This document shows positions 1 through 13,900 of a stretch of DNA of 64,000 nt, one piece after another (position 1 is the first letter of the stretch; every line of letters starts with the position of its first letter). A program made the position numbers and the translations under genes. The DNA comes from Auricularia sp. M13 (taxonomy: Eukaryota > Basidiomycota > Agaricomycetes > Auriculariales > Auriculariaceae), in NCBI GenBank assembly GCA_037042915.1, contig CM073200.1:2352832-2416831 (forward strand), written 5' to 3'. A model generated the notes under the pieces. That model did no database searches. It saw only the letters and a program-made list of their open reading frames with translations, and was not told the DNA's origin.

Positions 1-161
1 GCAGGCGCAGAAATGCGAGGGCGGGGCAATGCCCATTCAACCGTTTGCCTGCCGAGCGTCCCTGCTTCTTCCTCCGGCGTGCCCGCGTCGCTTGATGGTA
101 CGATAAGCTGAGTACAGTTATTTATGCGTGCTGACGTGGCCGGGAGGGTGTGCTGGATGGG

Positions 162-168
162 TATAAAA
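162..168 (+). promoter_or_regulatory. TATA box upstream of the CDC48-like relic
   Basis: The string gtataaaagg lies about 90 bp upstream of an ATG at 255. A CT-rich stretch lies between them, as is usual for strongly expressed fungal genes. The same site is at 9079-9085 in the second copy. It appears to be the surviving promoter of a gene that has otherwise decayed. Confidence 0.55.
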
Positions 169-254
169 GGCGGTTTTGGGTGAGTGCAGCCTCCATCTCA
201 TTCCCTCTCATCCGTCCATCCCTCCACCCGTCCACTCTCACTCTCATATACGCT

Positions 255-561
255 ATGGCAGATGTCCCCGATGCTTCTCACGATGAGCTCGACCCTTCGC
301 CATCGCTCTGCATCGCTCGCAAATGACGTTCAAGTCACCCTCGGCATTCTGCGTGCCGCTACCCCATGGTACGTCCTCCCCCGCCGATCCCCGCATCCCC
401 ACATCTAACCTTCGTCACCGCGCATTCAGATTGCCAATCGGCAACGGCAGCCAGACACCAGGTGAGCCTCTGCCAGTTGCTCTTCCGATCGTCCCTCGCT
501 GACATGGACATCCCACGCAGAATCCGCATGCAAAATCGACATTTGTTGGTGCTATCTACAG
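255..561 (+). pseudogene. CDC48-like 5' relic, copy 1
   Basis: From the ATG at 255 the reading begins MADVPDASHDELDPS, which I recognise as the usual N-terminus of basidiomycete Cdc48 (p97 AAA ATPase). The frame then stops at 324-326 after 23 codons. Short intron-like gaps follow (gtacgt...cag, gtgagc...cag). Between them lie pieces that loosely recall the Cdc48 N domain, such as an RIRMQNR stretch near 525-540. No AAA domain follows on this strand. The identification rests on the N-terminal motif and on a second CDC48 relic at 4430-4735. A chance match of the later pieces is possible. Confidence 0.5.
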
Positions 562-2046
562 GTACGTACACATCCTCCAATCCCGTCCTCATCCCGTCCC
601 CACCGCGCCCTCCGTCCGCGCGCGCCCCGCCGACGCCCACCGTGCTTCGTCTTCGCCCGCTGACTGGTGACCGGCGCCCGCGGCCGGACTGACTGACTGA
701 CCTTGGCGGTCCGGCGAGCGCGCACGACGCGGCGCGGCATCTTTGCTGGTACGTCGCGCGCCCGTTGTCCTGGGTCGATGCTGACGGCCGATCGTATGCA
801 GGTGTGCGCCGCGCTCGACGTGACGTGGGTGATGGCGCGAGTGGCTCGCGCGTCCTTCGAGCGGGCTCGCCGCCAGCGCTGGTGAGTCGTCTGTTGCGCG
901 CGCGTCGTGTGAACAGCTGCTGATACGCCCCGCAGACGTTGCCTGGCGCGCGCTGGCTCGGTCGACTCGTCGTGCGCGCTGGATTGCACTGGTACGTCGT
1001 GCCATTTATTTTCTGCGCAGCCGTCATCAACTAGACTGAGATGTTGTCTATCCGCTTCAGACTCACCGAACGAACGCGCGCGGCCTGCGGCCGCGTTCGC
1101 TGACGCCACCGGCAGACGCGCCCACTTCGGTCGGCCGCGCGCTCGACATCCTCGTTGGTCGGCGCAGTCTACACGCGGCGGACAGGCAGTCAGCGCCGGC
1201 ACACGAAACGTGGGCTATGATGGTACGTACCGCCATTGATGCAGAGCGCCGGCCGTGTTGCTCACTGCGCGCATTGGCTGGCAGGCGTGGAAGGGCGGGG
1301 TCGGCGCGGGATGCGTGGAGCTCGGCGGCGCGAGCAGATGACGGGCTGCGCGTCGTTGTCGTTGTCTATAGCTAGCTTGAATAGACAGGCCGCAGGGCCG
1401 TTTGACCCGCACGTTGCCTATGACCGCCAGGAAAACAATATTAGCATGAGTTGAATGAAGACGACGAGCGCGTACCTGCTCGACCTCGCCGACCGTTTCA
1501 GCGTTGGGCATGGCGACCGCGTGCTCGGAGTCCGTGGCTGCGCGCGAAATGTCGAATCCAGCGCTGCTGCGAGCTCAGCGCAGACCGCGTTGAGCAGGGA
1601 ATTATTGGCGGTGGCACGGACTGCCTGCCTTGCTGCTCGCGGGAACTCGACGCTGGGGCGCACAGCGGCGGGCGGGTGCACGGGATGGGAAGGGATGAAG
1701 CAGCGGCGGTGCATCCAGCTCGCGCGACCGTGCGTGCAGAGTCGGCGTCACACGCGCGCAGCGGGGCGAGCACCAGAGCGCGGGCGAGAGCGGGCGGGCG
1801 GGTCGCGCAGGTACGCATACAACGGCGCCAGATTGTCGTGTACGCCGGGTAGCTGAGCATTATGCGTTCATCCCGTTGCGCGTGGCTCAGCATGCAAGGA
1901 CCTCATAAGCCGGCAGCATCGCAGCGGGCAGCGAGGAGGGCTGGGCTGGGCGGCGCGGACGACGAGCGTGGGTGACTCGGAGTGCAAGCTGCGGCCGAGC
2001 GGAGCTTACGTGCTCGTACCTTGGATCGACACCGCGTCCAGCAACC
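562..2046. other. GC-rich spacer before truncated VPS10, no gene recognised
   Basis: Both strands stay open over long stretches because of high GC, but I recognise no protein. Several gtacgt...cag pairs suggest decayed exons of the upstream CDC48-like gene. The segment is repeated at 9479-10963, where it should contain the promoter of intact VPS10. Confidence 0.5.
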
Positions 2047-3264
2047 ATGCAAAGGGCGCTGACGGCGCTGCTCTGCCTCCTGCTGCCCTACGCGGCATTG
2101 GCCCAGGAGGTCAAGGCGACCAAGTTCGAGAACCTGCCCACCCGGCTATTCTATCTCGACGATACTGAGGTGCGTAAATTTCCGTGAGCACTGGGGCTCA
2201 CCGCTGAGCGCGGCCGGTTGCAGACTGTCTTCTACCATGATATGGGCCAGGGCATTGTATACATATCCCAGGACGAGGGCAAGGAGTGGCAGCCCGCGCC
2301 CGGCGTGCCGAAGGGCGCGGCGCTGCTGGCCATAGAGCACCCGTTCGACAAGCGGATGGTGCGTGTCCTATCCTCATTTAATGATAACGGGATATTAAAT
2401 TTCTCAGGCGTTCATATTGACCAAGGGCCTCACGCATTACCTGACCGACGACCGCGGCAAGACCTGGCGCGAATTCCACGTCAAGGCCCCGCCTGCATTC
2501 GTCTCCAACCCGCTCTCGTTTCATTCTGGCAAGGACAAGTACGGCCATATACTCTATCTGGGCGTCGAATGCGAGCGCGACCACATGTTTGGCATCGGCC
2601 AGTCGTGCAGCGACGTGGTGAGTACTGCGGCGGTACCACTCAGCGCGCGCGCTAACACCCACCGCCAGACCTATTACACAACGGACGCGTTTGGACACAG
2701 CGACGTGCTCCTCAAGGACACCTCGCGCTGCCAGTTCGCCCACAGCACCAAGGAATTCAAGCACGAGGCCCCGCAGAACATGGTCTACTGCGTCGCCTTC
2801 ACCAACGAGGGCCGCTCGCTCGAGAACTCGCACCTGTTCCAGAGCCAGGACTTTTTCAAGAACGACCGCATGATCGTCGATTTCGACGTCGGCGAGAAGA
2901 ACGCCCGCGGCGTCGTCGCGCTCGGCATCAGCAGCAAGTTTGCCATCGCCGCCCTCAAGTCGCCGCAGACGGGCGAGATGACGCTCTTCGTCACCACCGA
3001 CACCAAGAACTGGGCCCAGGCCCGCTTCCCGCACGCGAGCAACAGCGCCCTGCGCGAGAACGGCTACACCGTCGTCGAGAGCACGACCCACTCGCTCGGC
3101 GTCGACGTCCTGCTGCACACCAACGCCAACATCGGCAACTTCTTCGTCTCCAACTCGAACGGCACGTATTTCGTCGAGAGCCTCAAGGACACGAACCGCA
3201 ACGACGCCGGCTTCGTCGACTTTGAGAACATCGTCGGGGTCGAGGGCGTCGGGAACGTCGTCGC
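2047..3264 (+). pseudogene. VPS10: Truncated 5' copy of VPS10
   Basis: This is a duplicate of the first third of the VPS10 gene at 10964, with the same exons at 2047-2169, 2224-2358, 2408-2617 and from 2669 on. It encodes the signal peptide ([16 protein letters not shown]) and the first part of the first Vps10 ten-bladed propeller. Homology breaks off after 3264. The reading frame continues into unrelated sequence for about 36 codons and stops at 3371-3373. The product would be a secreted fragment with no membrane anchor and an incomplete propeller, so it is probably non-functional. The flanking promoter is intact in sequence, so transcription is possible. Confidence 0.88.
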
Positions 3265-4812
<1,548 letters not shown>

Positions 4813-4859
4813 TCACCAGCCGCTGCGCTCGCCATCGCGCGACGGACGCGGTCATGACT

Positions 4860-6330
4860 GCATGACAGCGTCAAAACCTTCTGCAGCGACGTGCCCGACG
4901 GAGAAGGTCGCGGGGCGCTGAAAAAATGGGTCAGCGTGCGGGCGGAGGACGATCAGCGGATTACGAACCGTGCGCTATCACGGGGCATCGCAAGGCGTGC
5001 GTGGCATGGTGTGCGCACTCGTGAGACCCTGTGATTCACGGGAACGCGAATGGGCGATGTCGGACCGGGAGCGCGGTCTCGACGGGCAGCCGCGGTGTTG
5101 CGTGCCCAGCGACGAACGGCGGCCCATCGCCATCCAAGGACCATAGGGTCGGGGTCTGCGAGGAAGAATGTCAGCGGGCATAGCAGACGCAACTCCCGGC
5201 GCAATAGCGCCGCGAGGAAATGGTAGAACCTACCTAGCGAGCCTCCTCCCGGGAATCCGCAGCTGACGCTGCGCGGACGAGACGCGCTGCCGGCGAGCAC
5301 AGCCGTCAGATTGCAGCTGACGCGGCCCAGCGAGGCGGCGTCAACGATGCCTGGGAGTGGCGCCGGCGATGAGAGAACGCGCTGGCGGCGGTGACGAGCG
5401 CATCACGCTCGAAAGCTGCGAGCAATCCGCCGTCGTCCGCCGCGGTTGCACGATGTCTCGGGGGCGCGGGTTGCCGCCGGTAGGTGCGCCGTAGCCCGGG
5501 GCGAAGTTGCGAGCCAGGGAACGCGGCGAGCGTGCAGACGCGTGAGCGACACGCCGTGCACGTGTCGGAATGGATCTGAAATTGCGATCGGACGGCGTCA
5601 GCAACGCATCCAAATGGTGAGCGAAGCGTGGGAGCGTACCTCGGGCGGGGACGCGCTCAGCCGCAGCGGCGGTGCCCATTGCGCCGATGCGCGTCGGTGA
5701 GGGAAGCAGAGAGAGTCTGGAACAAACATGAGCAAAGCTGCCGGCCGCCGCGAAGAGCACGAGAAAAACTCACTAGGTCAATGTGAACGCACACTGTCAG
5801 TGCTCCAGTCGACGTCAGCGCATCTCATTTGCGTGAGACGGCCGACGTCGGCGACGGATGGTCGAGGCGTCGGAGGCGAGACGAGGCGGACGTGTCACGT
5901 GACCGCCGTGACCTACAAACGATGCGCGCGTTGGGACGCAGCAGGTGCAGCCTCACTCACCGTGTGCAGCAGCTCCGTTGCTACTGGGCGTGTTGCCGGC
6001 GTACTAGAGTGGAGTAGCATGGGGTGAGCGTTGACGGTGGGACAAAACTGGGCAAAAGGAGGCGGGACGGGCAACTATATGAGTGCCTGCGGCTTTGGCT
6101 GGTCTGAGGCCAAAAGATGCGCGGAGCTCAAAGAAAAAATCTGTCAGCCGAGCGCCTGCCGTCTCGGACTTCTTCGCCTGCGGTGCCATTCAATATAACC
6201 GTTCCTTGACAATGTCCCAAACATAGGCATGCTGTATGCTATGTAAATGAATATGACCTACCATCATCGTCATCTAGACGATGTACGCGAGCGTCGGCGC
6301 CGCACATCGCCCGAACCGACCGAGCCTGCG
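4860..6330. other. Unassigned GC-rich sequence
   Basis: I recognise no gene on either strand. Open frames are short and of GC-driven composition. It may hold further decayed parts of the CDC48-like gene, but no motif supports this. Confidence 0.4.
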
Positions 6331-6337
6331 GTCTGCG

Positions 6338-6600
6338 TGGAAAGGCTTGCACGCATCTGGCCTGCCTTCACGGGATAGATCTCAGAGCACTGCGAATCTA
6401 TTTCTCATTGATCAGCTGACACAGTCCTATTAAATCAACCAGCCTGGATGAGCGGAAAGGCTTGCACGCATTTGGCCTACCATCATCTCAGGCAGTACTT
6501 TGAACATCGGCCAGCCATTCCCCACGGGTTACTGATGTGAGACCTCCAAAAGGCCGTTGAGAACAAGTTTGGACGCGCAGAAAGACTTGCACGCATCCAG
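6338..6600 (+). repeat. Three dispersed copies of a ~25-bp motif
   Basis: The string gaaaggcttgcacgcat, followed by a ctggcc-like end, occurs at about 6339-6364 and 6454-6478. A weaker copy, agaaagacttgcacgcat, is at 6579-6596. Spacing is 115-125 bp. The sequence between copies is not clearly repeated. Function unknown. Confidence 0.6.
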
Positions 6601-7395
6601 TTGAGCACTGCAATGTCGCGACTCGTGCGGAGAAAGCACTTGTCACCTCTGCGTCATATGCATGTTGAATACTGAGATTCTTTCAGTTCTTGCGATTGAG
6701 GGCGTTTGCGCCGGCAGAGACGACGGTTTTCCGACCGTTTGGCGGGATTGTGACCTCCAACCATTGGCATTGCTCCAGCCTCAGGGTTTCAAGCGGCCGT
6801 TTCACTCTCATGCTCTGCTACGATCTATCTAGCACTAATATTACGCACTTACTGAATGCAGGAGGAACGCGATACAACCAGAGAGAGGGCTTTTTGCCCG
6901 CCGAGTGTTCACACCGCAGCATTCCGCAAACTGCGTCGGACGCACCGGTAGATCTGACCAGGGCGCAGATGACGCGCCCCAGCGCCTAGATAGCTCGAAT
7001 TAGCTTACCGTGTGGCGTGTTTGCGAGCTGAATGTCGCAGGGACCGCGTGTGTTGAGATGCAAACGGAACGTGCAGAACAGACAACATACGCGGTTTCCA
7101 CCCAAACCGCCGACGACTGCTGAGGTTTCACGTTAATACAATCAGCTATGACTCATTGATGGCTGATGCTGATGTATCTAGCGTACGGGAAAAGGCGTTG
7201 CACAACCGAGAGACTGCATATGCCGTTGGGATGGGATTTTGCATCCTGCAGAGAGGAATAACCCTCTCCAAGCTGCTCTTTCAAGGTCAGGGTAAGGTCA
7301 CGTGACTTTTACTGAGCTGTGGCACGCCTGATTTTGCATAGAAGTGGCAGGAGAGGTCGGGAATGCCGAATCCGAGGGGGGAGCTCGACCTCAGT
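6601..7395. other. Unassigned sequence
   Basis: I found no gene or RNA on either strand. It separates the short motif repeats from the ~475-bp tandem array. Confidence 0.4.
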
Positions 7396-8900
7396 CTCGC
7401 TACAACGGGCGCTTATTTGGGTCCAGAGCACTCAATAATATTAGGCGCCCGTATTTTGAGGTGAGAAAGTGTCCTGGAAACAGGAAAAATCGGTCGTATT
7501 GCGGGCGTGCGACGAGGAAGGCATGCTTGAAACTCCGCTCAGCCTCGTCACCGCGGGTGTCGAGTCGGCGGTTGCGACCACAGGAGCGGCGTCCCCGACT
7601 CCAAACTTCGGGAACAATTTTATTTTGCGCACTGCCGTTGGATTCTGCGTGAAAATTGATCAGGCGAGGCCCAGAACTGCACCGGAGGTCGGGCAAACAG
7701 TTGGACCATTCAGCAAAAACCGACAGTCATCTCATTCAGTCGCGTATCACGGCCATCATGCACAGCTAAACAGCCGTGAGATGGCGTAGATCCCGCTGCG
7801 CGCAGGAGATTGCGGTGGGCTCGGTTGACTAGGGGCAAAATTTCGAGTTTTGGAGGGGTTCAGGGACCCCCTTGGCTGCTACGGGCGCTTATTTCACGCT
7901 GGCAGGTGCTGCCAATGGGCGCTTAAACGATGAGAGCCGGGAATGGCTCATGTGGCTGCGAGAAATTCGATGAGAAGGCGTGCACGGGACCGGGCACGTG
8001 AGTTCGAAACTCCGCCAGTCCGGGACAACGCCGCACAAATGCGACTGTCCAGCCAGCGGCTCTCGTTCCCTCGGCGGCAGACTCGGCGCCCGGGGTTAGC
8101 GACAGCTGACTGACATGTTTCCGTGAAAAGAAAGCGCGGGCGAGGCCCAGAAACACGCCGGCAGTCGGGGACGCGTTTGGACTGCTCGGCGAAAAACGCG
8201 GGCATCTCGCTGACTGTGCGTTTTGCGGCCATCAGATCTGCATTAGAAGCGTGATGGCGTGCAGATCCCGCCGCGCTGAGCAAGATACGCCGTTTGCGGT
8301 TGAGAAGGAGAAAAAATCGAGTTGGGGAGGGGTATGAGGACCCCCTGAGCTCACGGGCGCTTATTATGCAGTAGTCAATGATATTGAGAGTATTATGACA
8401 AGTTGAGACTTGCTGGGGGCGCTCCTGGCTGCAAATTCCGACTGAGAACGTGCTCACGGGACGAGGCCTGCGCGTTCCAAACTCCGACGCTCCTGGCCAC
8501 CGCCGCACCAACTCGGCCGTCCAGCCAGCGTCTCTGCGTCCCGCGGCGGCATACTCGGCGCCCGGCATTAGACGTGGCTTACAGACGCATTCCCGCAAAA
8601 ATAACACGCGGGCGAGGCCTGGAAGCACGCCGGCGGTCGCGGAGGCGATTCCGCCACTCAGCGCGAAAAGGCGGGTTACCGCGCTGACTCCCCGTTTCAC
8701 GACCATCAGCTGTGCGCTGATGGGACGCTGTGACGTGTAGATCCCGCTGTGTAATAGCGTGCGATCGCGGCCAGTCTGTTGCACAGCGAAAAACTGCACA
8801 TTGTGGGTGGAGGGGTATGCGGACGCCCCTGGAGCTGGCTGAGACGGGCGCTTATTTGTGTTTGAGAGCGTGAGATTGTGGGGTGAATTCGAGGGTGAGA
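7395..8900. repeat. Four diverged tandem repeats of about 475 bp
   Basis: The anchor string acgggcgcttatt occurs at 7405, 7881, 8353 and 8844, a period of 472-491 bp. Each anchor is preceded by a ggacccc(ct)-type run. About 90 bp further upstream in the unit is a shared 'gatcccgc(tc)g' string. Matching blocks between anchors (for example gaggcc near cacgcc, and gcgttccaaactccg against gagttcgaaactccg) show that whole units are homologous but old. The array ends just before the duplicated CDC48/VPS10 block. Confidence 0.75.
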
Positions 8901-9078
8901 GTGCGCGGGGCGGGTGGGCAGGCGCAGAAATGCGAGGGCGGGGCAATGCCCATTCAACCGTTTGCCTGCCGAGCGTCCCTGCTTCTTCCTCCGGCGTGCC
9001 CGCGTCGCTTGATGGTACGATAAGCTGAGTACAGTTATTTATGCGTGCTGACGTGGCCGGGAGGGTGTGCTGGATGGG

Positions 9079-9085
9079 TATAAAA
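9079..9085 (+). promoter_or_regulatory. TATA box, second copy
   Basis: Duplicate of the TATA box at 162-168, about 90 bp before the second CDC48-like ATG at 9172. Confidence 0.5.
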
Positions 9086-9171
9086 GGCGGTTTTGGGTGA
9101 GTGCAGCCTCCATCTCATTCCCTCTCATCCGTCCATCCCTCCACCCGTCCACTCTCACTCTCATATACGCT

Positions 9172-9478
9172 ATGGCAGATGTCCCCGATGCTTCTCACGA
9201 TGAGCTCGACCCTTCGCCATCGCTCTGCATCGCTCGCAAATGACGTTCAAGTCACCCTCGGCATTCTGCGTGCCGCTACCCCATGGTACGTCCTCCCCCG
9301 CCGATCCCCGCATCCCCACATCTAACCTTCGTCACCGCGCATTCAGATTGCCAATCGGCAACGGCAGCCAGACACCAGGTGAGCCTCTGCCAGTTGCTCT
9401 TCCGATCGTCCCTCGCTGACATGGACATCCCACGCAGAATCCGCATGCAAAATCGACATTTGTTGGTGCTATCTACAG
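9172..9478 (+). pseudogene. CDC48-like 5' relic, copy 2
   Basis: Identical to 255-561: the MADVPDASHDELDPS start, an in-frame stop after 23 codons at 9241-9243, and intron-like gaps. It lies head-to-tail upstream of intact VPS10, so the relic was probably already decayed when the block duplicated. Confidence 0.5.
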
Positions 9479-10963
9479 GTACGTACACATCCTCCAATCC
9501 CGTCCTCATCCCGTCCCCACCGCGCCCTCCGTCCGCGCGCGCCCCGCCGACGCCCACCGTGCTTCGTCTTCGCCCGCTGACTGGTGACCGGCGCCCGCGG
9601 CCGGACTGACTGACTGACCTTGGCGGTCCGGCGAGCGCGCACGACGCGGCGCGGCATCTTTGCTGGTACGTCGCGCGCCCGTTGTCCTGGGTCGATGCTG
9701 ACGGCCGATCGTATGCAGGTGTGCGCCGCGCTCGACGTGACGTGGGTGATGGCGCGAGTGGCTCGCGCGTCCTTCGAGCGGGCTCGCCGCCAGCGCTGGT
9801 GAGTCGTCTGTTGCGCGCGCGTCGTGTGAACAGCTGCTGATACGCCCCGCAGACGTTGCCTGGCGCGCGCTGGCTCGGTCGACTCGTCGTGCGCGCTGGA
9901 TTGCACTGGTACGTCGTGCCATTTATTTTCTGCGCAGCCGTCATCAACTAGACTGAGATGTTGTCTATCCGCTTCAGACTCACCGAACGAACGCGCGCGG
10001 CCTGCGGCCGCGTTCGCTGACGCCACCGGCAGACGCGCCCACTTCGGTCGGCCGCGCGCTCGACATCCTCGTTGGTCGGCGCAGTCTACACGCGGCGGAC
10101 AGGCAGTCAGCGCCGGCACACGAAACGTGGGCTATGATGGTACGTACCGCCATTGATGCAGAGCGCCGGCCGTGTTGCTCACTGCGCGCATTGGCTGGCA
10201 GGCGTGGAAGGGCGGGGTCGGCGCGGGATGCGTGGAGCTCGGCGGCGCGAGCAGATGACGGGCTGCGCGTCGTTGTCGTTGTCTATAGCTAGCTTGAATA
10301 GACAGGCCGCAGGGCCGTTTGACCCGCACGTTGCCTATGACCGCCAGGAAAACAATATTAGCATGAGTTGAATGAAGACGACGAGCGCGTACCTGCTCGA
10401 CCTCGCCGACCGTTTCAGCGTTGGGCATGGCGACCGCGTGCTCGGAGTCCGTGGCTGCGCGCGAAATGTCGAATCCAGCGCTGCTGCGAGCTCAGCGCAG
10501 ACCGCGTTGAGCAGGGAATTATTGGCGGTGGCACGGACTGCCTGCCTTGCTGCTCGCGGGAACTCGACGCTGGGGCGCACAGCGGCGGGCGGGTGCACGG
10601 GATGGGAAGGGATGAAGCAGCGGCGGTGCATCCAGCTCGCGCGACCGTGCGTGCAGAGTCGGCGTCACACGCGCGCAGCGGGGCGAGCACCAGAGCGCGG
10701 GCGAGAGCGGGCGGGCGGGTCGCGCAGGTACGCATACAACGGCGCCAGATTGTCGTGTACGCCGGGTAGCTGAGCATTATGCGTTCATCCCGTTGCGCGT
10801 GGCTCAGCATGCAAGGACCTCATAAGCCGGCAGCATCGCAGCGGGCAGCGAGGAGGGCTGGGCTGGGCGGCGCGGACGACGAGCGTGGGTGACTCGGAGT
10901 GCAAGCTGCGGCCGAGCGGAGCTTACGTGCTCGTACCTTGGATCGACACCGCGTCCAGCAACC
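9479..10963. other. VPS10 upstream region, no gene recognised
   Basis: Duplicate of 562-2046. It must contain the VPS10 promoter, but I see no clear TATA box close to 10964. Confidence 0.45.
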
Positions 10964-13900
10964 ATGCAAAGGGCGCTGACGGCGCTGCTCTGCCTCCTGC
11001 TGCCCTACGCGGCATTGGCCCAGGAGGTCAAGGCGACCAAGTTCGAGAACCTGCCCACCCGGCTATTCTATCTCGACGATACTGAGGTGCGTAAATTTCC
11101 GTGAGCACTGGGGCTCACCGCTGAGCGCGGCCGGTTGCAGACTGTCTTCTACCATGATATGGGCCAGGGCATTGTATACATATCCCAGGACGAGGGCAAG
11201 GAGTGGCAGCCCGCGCCCGGCGTGCCGAAGGGCGCGGCGCTGCTGGCCATAGAGCACCCGTTCGACAAGCGGATGGTGCGTGTCCTATCCTCATTTAATG
11301 ATAACGGGATATTAAATTTCTCAGGCGTTCATATTGACCAAGGGCCTCACGCATTACCTGACCGACGACCGCGGCAAGACCTGGCGCGAATTCCACGTCA
11401 AGGCCCCGCCTGCATTCGTCTCCAACCCGCTCTCGTTTCATTCTGGCAAGGACAAGTACGGCCATATACTCTATCTGGGCGTCGAATGCGAGCGCGACCA
11501 CATGTTTGGCATCGGCCAGTCGTGCAGCGACGTGGTGAGTACTGCGGCGGTACCACTCAGCGCGCGCGCTAACACCCACCGCCAGACCTATTACACAACG
11601 GACGCGTTTGGACACAGCGACGTGCTCCTCAAGGACACCTCGCGCTGCCAGTTCGCCCACAGCACCAAGGAATTCAAGCACGAGGCCCCGCAGAACATGG
11701 TCTACTGCGTCGCCTTCACCAACGAGGGCCGCTCGCTCGAGAACTCGCACCTGTTCCAGAGCCAGGACTTTTTCAAGAACGACCGCATGATCGTCGATTT
11801 CGACGTCGGCGAGAAGAACGCCCGCGGCGTCGTCGCGCTCGGCATCAGCAGCAAGTTTGCCATCGCCGCCCTCAAGTCGCCGCAGACGGGCGAGATGACG
11901 CTCTTCGTCACCACCGACACCAAGAACTGGGCCCAGGCCCGCTTCCCGCACGCGAGCAACAGCGCCCTGCGCGAGAACGGCTACACCGTCGTCGAGAGCA
12001 CGACCCACTCGCTCGGCGTCGACGTCCTGCTGCACACCAACGCCAACATCGGCAACTTCTTCGTCTCCAACTCGAACGGCACGTATTTCGTCGAGAGCCT
12101 CAAGGACACGAACCGCAACGACGCCGGCTTCGTCGACTTTGAGAACATCGTCGGCGTCGAGGGCGTCGGGCTCGCCAACGTCGTCGCGAACGCGCGCGAG
12201 GTCGAGGCCGGCCGCGCGCAGAAGCGCGTGCGCAGCAAGATCACGTTCGACGACGGCAGCTCGTGGTCCGACCTCGTCGCGCCCGGCTGCCCGCCGTCGG
12301 ACACGTCCGACGCGTGCGCGCTGCACCTCTACTCCGTCACCGCGCCGCACAACTTCGGCCGCGTGTTCTCGTCGGCCGCGCCGGGCCTCGTCATGGGCGT
12401 CGGGTCGCCCGGCGCGGGCCTGCTGCCGTACGACCAGTGCGACACCTTCCTCAGCACGGACGCCGGCGTGAGCTGGCGCCGCGTGCGCGAGGGCGCGCAC
12501 AAGTACGAGTTCGGCGACAAGGGCGCGCTGCTCGTGCTCGTCGACGACGAGCAGGTCACCGATGTCGTGCGCTACAGCCTCGACGCGGGCGGCTCGTGGC
12601 GCGAGGTCAAGCTGCCGTACGCGCTGCGCGCCAAGGTGCTGACGACCGTGCCGGACTCGACGTCGCAGCAGTTCCTGCTCGTCGGCGCGCTCGACCGCAA
12701 GCACGTCGAGGGCGCCATGCGCGTCGTCGTCCTCAATATCGACTTTGGCGGCGTGCACAAGCGCCAATGCGGCAAAGACGACATGGAGCGCTGGAACGCG
12801 CGCACGATCAAGGGCACCGAGTGTCTCATGGGCCACAAGCAGTGGTATTACCGCAAGAAGCCCCAGGCCGAGTGTTTCATCGGCAACAAGTTCGACGACC
12901 CCGAGGAGCACGAGGAGAACTGCCCGTGCTCCGACGAGGATTACGAGTGGTGCGTGTTCCGTCAGATTCTCTCCTCATGCTGGCTGCTGACTCGCCGCCA
13001 GCGACTTCAACTACGTGCGCAACGGGGACAAGTGCGTCGCTATGGGGCCCGAGCCCGTGCTCGAGGGCACCTGCGACCCGCACAACGGCAAGGACACGTA
13101 CAAGGGCTCGAGCGGCTGGAGGCTCATCCCCGGCAACACTTGCAAGCTCCCCGACGGCAAGCCGGGCAAGGACGCCAAGGTGGACAAACCTTGCAACGAA
13201 GGTTCGTACTGGACCACTCTTCGCGCGGCCTTTCTATTGCTGACCCCGTCTGCTGCAGCACAACTTCCCGAGGGAACCGTATCCCACCGAATTGTAGGTG
13301 CACGCTCGTGCATGCGTATCGTGAGCTTATATAGTGCTTCAGATGGACTTCCCCGCTCGCGTCGTCCAGCATGCGTTCTTCAAGAACTCCAAGGTGGGTA
13401 TTCGCGACAACTGTCTATCCGTCTTGCCTAAACGTTTCGCAAGACGATTCTTGTGCGCCTCGAGGACAACACGGTGTGGATATCGCCGAACGAGGGCTTC
13501 ACGTGGGAAAAGATGAAGGACAAGTGGCTGGCGTTCTACATGCACCCGTACTCGGACGACGTCGCCTACCTCATCGGCGCGGGGCGCGAGCTCAAACACA
13601 CCACCGACACCGGCCGCTCGTGGAACGACGTGAAGGCGCCGCTGGACCCCAACATCTTCCGCGTGCCCGTGCTCGCGTTCCACCCCAAGCGGCACGACTG
13701 GATCATCTGGACGGGCGCCAAGGGGTGCCCGGGGCGCGCGTGCCACGCCGAGGCGTGGTACTCGGAGAACCACGGGCGCGACTGGAAGCACATCGAGGAC
13801 TACGTGCGCACGTGCAGCTGGGCGCGCGACAAGGACCTCAAGATCGACGAGCAGCTCATCCTGTGCGAGAGCTACCGCGACAAGAGCGGCGACCAGACCG

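Larger units (their letters stand above)
1..3264. repeat. Left copy of a >=3.26 kb direct duplication
   Basis: Positions 1-3264 match 8918-12188 base for base wherever I compared them, at a fixed offset of 8,917 bp. The match covers a TATA box, a CDC48-like 5' relic and the first third of VPS10. The first mismatch I saw is at 3238, a 6-base gap follows 3252, and similarity ends near 3264. The left end is cut by the window start, so the full repeat may be longer. Near-identity means either a very recent duplication or an assembly artefact. Confidence 0.93.
8918..12188. repeat. Right copy of the direct duplication
   Basis: This is the partner of positions 1-3264. Here the duplicated segment runs on into the intact VPS10 gene, so it is probably the parental copy. 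The sequence just upstream (four tandem repeats of about 475 bp) cannot be compared with the left copy because the window begins there. Confidence 0.93.

Noticed and set aside
359-1202. Long Arg/Ala-rich frames upstream of both VPS10 copies
   Set aside because: GC-driven open frames with no domain; the region fits decayed introns and exons of a CDC48-like gene better.
11295-12911. Long minus-strand open frame of more than 500 codons opposite VPS10
   Set aside because: It is the antisense of a GC-rich, strongly codon-biased exon; its composition (Val/Ala/Arg/Glu-rich) has no domain and the plus-strand protein is unambiguous.
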